From contig JAACTB010000009.1 of assembly GCA_009993605.1 (NCBI GenBank), positions 124,001-188,000 on the forward strand: DNA of 64,000 nt, read 5' to 3'. Both the position numbers and the translations under genes were made by a program. Positions 60,735 to 64,000 of the stretch are shown piece after piece; the stretch's first letter is position 1; the number at the start of each line of letters is the position of its first letter. A model generated the notes under the pieces. It did no database searches. It was not told where the DNA came from and worked only from the letters and a program-made list of their open reading frames with translations. Source of the stretch: Erythrobacter sp. GTDB taxonomy: Bacteria; Pseudomonadota; Alphaproteobacteria; Sphingomonadales; Sphingomonadaceae.

Positions 60735-63005
60735 TCAATCGGTGTCGATCTCGCGCTCGGACGCCCAATGGCGCAGCGCCGCGCGCATGTCCGGCGGTGG
60801 ACTGGCGAGCCAGCCCTGCATCGCGGCGGTGATGTCGGCCAGATCAATTTTTCGCACCAATTCCTTTATCGGCCCCACCGAAGCGGGGGTGATCGACAGG
60901 CGGCGTATCCCGATCCCCATCAGCGCTAGAGCCTCCAGCCTTCTCCCGCCCATTTCTCCGCATACCGCGAGGTCGATCTCGTGGCCCATCGTGCCGCGCA
61001 CGACGCGGGCGAGGAAGCGCAGGATCGCCGGGCTCAACCAGTCGTAGCGTTCGGCGAGCTTGGGATTGGCGCGGTCGGCGGCGAACAGGAACTGGGTAAG
61101 GTCGTTGGTGCCGATCGACATGAATTTGAGGCGCGGTAGCAATTCGTCGAGCACCTCGGCCAGCGCGGGCACTTCGAGCATCGCGCCGAAGCGGATTTCT
61201 TCGGGCAGGGGTTTCCGCTGCTTGCGCAACCAGTCCAGCTGTTCGTCGAAGACCAGCTTGGCGGTGTCGAACTCCCACGGTTCGCTGACCATGGGAAACA
61301 TGACATTGAGCGTGCGCCCGGCGGCGGCCTCCAAAAGGGACCGGGCCTGGGATTTCATCAGCCCCTCACGCTCCAGCGCGAGGCGCAGCGCGCGCCAGCC
61401 CAGTGCCGGGTTCTCGTCATGCTCCGCGATGTCGGAACTGAGATAGGGGACGGCCTTGTCCCCGCCGATATCGACGGTGCGGAAGATCACCGGCTTGCCC
61501 GCCGCCGCGTCCAGCACGTCTTTGTAGAGCCGGGTCTGGCGATCGCGCTGGGGCAGGGTCGAAGAGACGAGAAACTGGAATTCGGTGCGGAACAGGCCGA
61601 CGCCATCGGCGCCGGTCATCGCTAGCGCGCTCATATCGTCGCGCAGACCCGCATTCATCATCACCGTGATGCGCGTCCCGCAGCGAGTGAAGGGTTCGAC
61701 GTCGCGCAGTTCGGCATAGGCGGCCTGGCGCTCGCGCGTCTTGGCGAAGCGCATGTCGAACGCCTCGCGCATCTGGGGCGAGGGGCGCAGCGTGACCGTG
61801 CCGTTATCGGCATCGACCAGAATCTCGTCACCGTCGGATATGCGCCGCAGCAGCCCCTTCGCTCGCCCGACCACGGGTATCCCCATGGCGCGCGCCACGA
61901 TCACCATATGCGCGGTGAGCGAGCCTTCCTCGAGCACAACCCCCTTCAACCGGCGCCGATCGTATTCGAGCAGTTCGGCCGGGCCCAGATTGCGCGCCAC
62001 CAGCACGGAATCGCGCCGGAGCCCCTGTCCCGCCGCGGTGCCGATCTGGCCCGAGACGATGCGAAGCAGGCGGTTCGACAGATCCTCGAGATCGTGCATC
62101 CGGTCCGCCAAAAGCGGATCGTCGATCTCGCGCATCCGCATCCGCGTGCGCTGCTGCACCCGTTCGATCGCGGCTTCGGCGGTCAAGCCGGAATCGATCG
62201 CTTCGTTGATCCGGCGGCTCCACCCTTCGTCGTAGGCGAACATGCGATAGGTCTCGAGCACCTCGACATGTTCGCCGCCCTTGCCGAATTCGGGCTCCTT
62301 GCCCATCGCGTCGATCTGGTCGCGCATCTTGTCGAAGGCGCGGTAGACGCGCTGGCGCTCCGCCTCGGTATCGTCGGCGACGACCTGGGTGATCTGGATG
62401 CGCGGCTGGTGGAACACCGCCTGGCCCCCGCCAAGCCCCTTCACCAGCGCGAGGCCTTCGATGATCTCGGGACCGGTATCGACCTCTCCAAGAAGCAGCG
62501 CGTGTTCCTCGTCCACCATCTCGGCATTCGCGATCAGTTCGGACAGGACCATCGCGGTGGTCTGCAACGCTTCGATCTCGACATCTTCGTAGCGGCGCGG
62601 ATCGACATGCTGGACGCACAGCGTGCCCACTGCGCGCTCGCGATGGACGATTGGAACGCCCGCGAAGCTGTGGAATTTTTCCTCGCCTGTTTCGGGGCGA
62701 TAGAGGAAGTCGGGATGCGCCTTCGCCTCGGCGAGGTTAAGCGTCTCGATATTCGACGCGATGATCCCGTTCAGCCCTTCGCCGAGGCCCAGCTTGGTGA
62801 CATGGACCGCTTCGGGATTGAGGCCGCGCGTGGCGTAGAGTTCGAGCACGCCTTCGCGCAGGAGATAGATCGAGCAGACCTCGCTATCGAGGCTTTCGCC
62901 GATGATCTCGACCACCTGGTCGAGCTTGCCCTGCGCGTGCATGCGCGAGGCCATTACCTCGTGCAGGCGGGTCAGAATCTGGCGAGCGCTGGCGGCGGCG
63001 GTCAT
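60735..63005 (-). CDS. ptsP: GAF-domain phosphoenolpyruvate-protein phosphotransferase (EI-Ntr type)
   Basis: The N-terminal GAF domain (about residues 5-150) is followed by the PEP-utilising enzyme core with the phosphorylated His in EGSLTAHMVIVARAMGIPV, and the C-terminal PEP-binding barrel (GTNDLTQFLFAADRANP and CGEMGGRRLEAL). It is enzyme I of the nitrogen-related PTS, passing phosphate from PEP to NPr. 756 aa, normal. The neighbouring RodZ-like gene is on the same strand, 98 bp away. Confidence 0.95.
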   Translation of the reverse strand: MTAAASARQILTRLHEVMASRMHAQGKLDQVVEIIGESLDSEVCSIYLLREGVLELYATRGLNPEAVHVTKLGLGEGLNGIIASNIETLNLAEAKAHPDFLYRPETGEEKFHSFAGVPIVHRERAVGTLCVQHVDPRRYEDVEIEALQTTAMVLSELIANAEMVDEEHALLLGEVDTGPEIIEGLALVKGLGGGQAVFHQPRIQITQVVADDTEAERQRVYRAFDKMRDQIDAMGKEPEFGKGGEHVEVLETYRMFAYDEGWSRRINEAIDSGLTAEAAIERVQQRTRMRMREIDDPLLADRMHDLEDLSNRLLRIVSGQIGTAAGQGLRRDSVLVARNLGPAELLEYDRRRLKGVVLEEGSLTAHMVIVARAMGIPVVGRAKGLLRRISDGDEILVDADNGTVTLRPSPQMREAFDMRFAKTRERQAAYAELRDVEPFTRCGTRITVMMNAGLRDDMSALAMTGADGVGLFRTEFQFLVSSTLPQRDRQTRLYKDVLDAAAGKPVIFRTVDIGGDKAVPYLSSDIAEHDENPALGWRALRLALEREGLMKSQARSLLEAAAGRTLNVMFPMVSEPWEFDTAKLVFDEQLDWLRKQRKPLPEEIRFGAMLEVPALAEVLDELLPRLKFMSIGTNDLTQFLFAADRANPKLAERYDWLSPAILRFLARVVRGTMGHEIDLAVCGEMGGRRLEALALMGIGIRRLSITPASVGPIKELVRKIDLADITAAMQGWLASPPPDMRAALRHWASEREIDTD

Positions 63006-63131
63006 GACCTGCTGCTATAACACACCCTGCCGGTTGGAAAGTACCGGTTGGAAAGATGCCGATTGGACAGCATCTCGCCCAGGGCCGGGCAGAACGATCA
63101 AGCCCGCCGCCGCCTTAACGCAACCGACAAT

Positions 63132-63287
63132 TCAACCGGCGGCGATTTCTTCCTTTAGCTTCAGCTTCTGCCGCTTCAATTGCTGAACCATCGTCTCGTC
63201 GGGGGCGGGCCGCGCCTGCTCCTGCCGCAATTTCGCTTCCAGACCGGCATGCTTGGTGCGAAGGGCGTCGAGATGGGATGTGTTCAT
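63132..63287 (-). CDS. YdcH-family small protein (DUF465)
   Basis: The 51-aa coiled-coil protein MNTSHLDALRTKHAGLEAK, ending QLKRQKLKLKEEIAAG, is a DUF465/YdcH protein. The ATG at 63287 is the family start; the longer frame (63398) overlaps upstream sequence without support. Its function is unknown. A second YdcH gene lies at 63467 on the opposite strand. Confidence 0.9.
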   Translation of the reverse strand: MNTSHLDALRTKHAGLEAKLRQEQARPAPDETMVQQLKRQKLKLKEEIAAG

Positions 63288-63466
63288 AGGGCCGTTTCCT
63301 TTCAGGGTCGCAAAGCCAATACGGCGCCGACTCGTCCCTGCGGAGCGAGCCGCGCCATGAGAATGAAACACACGGATCTTAATTTGGTAACCCCGCATAT
63401 TGCAAAACTGGCCGAGCCGTCCGATTTGGCGGGCGAAGCGAACGGGGCGTTGGAAGGGGTTTCGCG

Positions 63467-63664
63467 ATGACCGAGCAGGAGCTGAAGAAGCGGCTGGAAG
63501 CCCTGCGCAGCGAACACCGCGATCTCGACGCGGCGATCCACGCCTTGAGCGATGCGGGTTCCGTCGACCAATTGCAGATCGCGCGGCTGAAGAAGCGCAA
63601 ATTGCGCATTCGCGACCAGATCGCGGTGGTCGAGGATCATTTGATACCCGACATTATCGCCTGA
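63467..63664 (+). CDS. YdcH-family small protein (DUF465), second copy
   Basis: The 65-aa product MTEQELKKRLEALRSEHRDL, with LQIARLKKRKLRIRDQIAVVEDHL, is a second DUF465/YdcH protein, divergent from the 63132 copy. It lies about 100 bp before the rcdA gene. Confidence 0.92.
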   Translation: MTEQELKKRLEALRSEHRDLDAAIHALSDAGSVDQLQIARLKKRKLRIRDQIAVVEDHLIPDIIA

Positions 63665-63764
63665 TCGCGGAAAACCGCGCAGGTCGTGCGACAAACGCGT
63701 CCAATTCGGGGACGCGACCGGAAGAGCGATAGCTATTGCCGGCCTCGGCCCCTATCTCGTTTTT

Positions 63765-64000
63765 ATGACAATTTCCGCAGGCGCGACGCGCCAGATCATC
63801 GAAGATGTCTATCAGGAAGCGCTGATCCTGGCGGACGAGGTGCGCGCGACGTTCGATTCGCGGACCAGCCCGATACCGCAGGACATGGACGAAGGGGTCA
63901 AAGTGGCGCTATCCGTCGAAGGGCTGCGCACGACCACCCGCCTGATGCATCTGCTCGCCTGGCTGCTCAACCAGCGCGCCTATCTCGACGGCGAATTGAG
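63765..64000 (+). CDS. rcdA: RcdA-family (DUF1465) protein, N-terminal part (cut by window edge)
   Basis: The frame starts MTISAGATRQIIEDVYQEAL and continues with FDSRTSPIPQDMDEGVKVALSVEGLRTTTRLMHLLAWLLNQRAYL to the right edge. This is the DUF1465 pattern of RcdA, an adaptor that in Caulobacter helps ClpXP degrade the cell-cycle regulator CtrA. About half of the roughly 160-aa protein is visible. Confidence 0.85.
   Translation, partial: MTISAGATRQIIEDVYQEALILADEVRATFDSRTSPIPQDMDEGVKVALSVEGLRTTTRLMHLLAWLLNQRAYLDGEL

Overview
The window looks like chromosome from a member of the Sphingomonadales (Alphaproteobacteria), most likely an Erythrobacteraceae-type bacterium. Reasons: an Entner-Doudoroff operon zwf-edd-glk-eda, alphaproteobacterial LexA boxes (GTTC-N7-GTTC), an RcdA/DUF1465 gene beside YdcH-type small proteins, a GAF-type PtsP, and high-GC, tightly overlapping core genes. 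These are judgements from sequence reading; no database search was run.

Layout. (1) 1-15135: a metal-handling region, almost all on the minus strand. A cytochrome c/FTR1-type iron permease runs off the left edge. A short cation diffusion facilitator (CDF) faces a MerR-type regulator across a PbrR/CadR-like operator. A long minus-strand gene train follows: czcC-czcB-czcA, a SpoIIAA-like protein, two CDF-like proteins and a polytopic membrane protein, then a TPP enzyme, an aldehyde dehydrogenase and a SAM methyltransferase. (2) 15136-29421: a defence/mobile island. It starts with a LexA box in front of a UmuD-like protein that lacks both catalytic residues and a umuC reduced by an in-frame internal deletion. 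Next come a PD-(D/E)XK-like protein, an overlapping operon of SPL-like radical SAM protein, DnaQ-like exonuclease, P-loop kinase-like ATPase and aldo/keto reductase, then a TcmP/DUF5131 pair behind a second LexA box, an SNase/Excalibur pair, a Panacea toxin-antitoxin pair, a RloC-like AAA ATPase with a zinc hook, an unknown gene and a degenerate RNase H-like gene. (3) 29422-39727: a Tn7-like transposition module, tnsA-tnsB-tnsC-tniQ, with two extra RNase-H-fold transposase-like paralogues that look catalytically dead, and two tandem paralogous membrane proteins each preceded by a tiny leader ORF. It ends just upstream of tRNA-Thr(CGU) at 40002. (4) 40002-64000: ordinary core chromosome: sulfotransferase, serS-surE-K+ channel-rimO, serine hydrolase, YjbQ, transglutaminase, zwf-edd-glk-eda-(divergent ppc), L,D-transpeptidase, tilS-cpoB-like, rodZ-like, ptsP, two YdcH genes and the start of rcdA.

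The most interesting material is in 15.5-40 kb. Two loci share nearly identical LexA boxes (the decayed umuDC and the three-Cys-motif pair). The SPL/exonuclease/kinase/AKR operon has the compact overlapping structure of a multi-gene defence or nucleic-acid-processing system that I do not recognise. The Tn7-like module carries unusual accessory genes. Core metabolism in the right part is a textbook glycolytic ED pathway: glucose phosphorylation (glk), G6P oxidation (zwf), dehydration (edd) and KDPG cleavage (eda), overlapping with a PEP-carboxylase-like gene whose catalytic motifs are altered.
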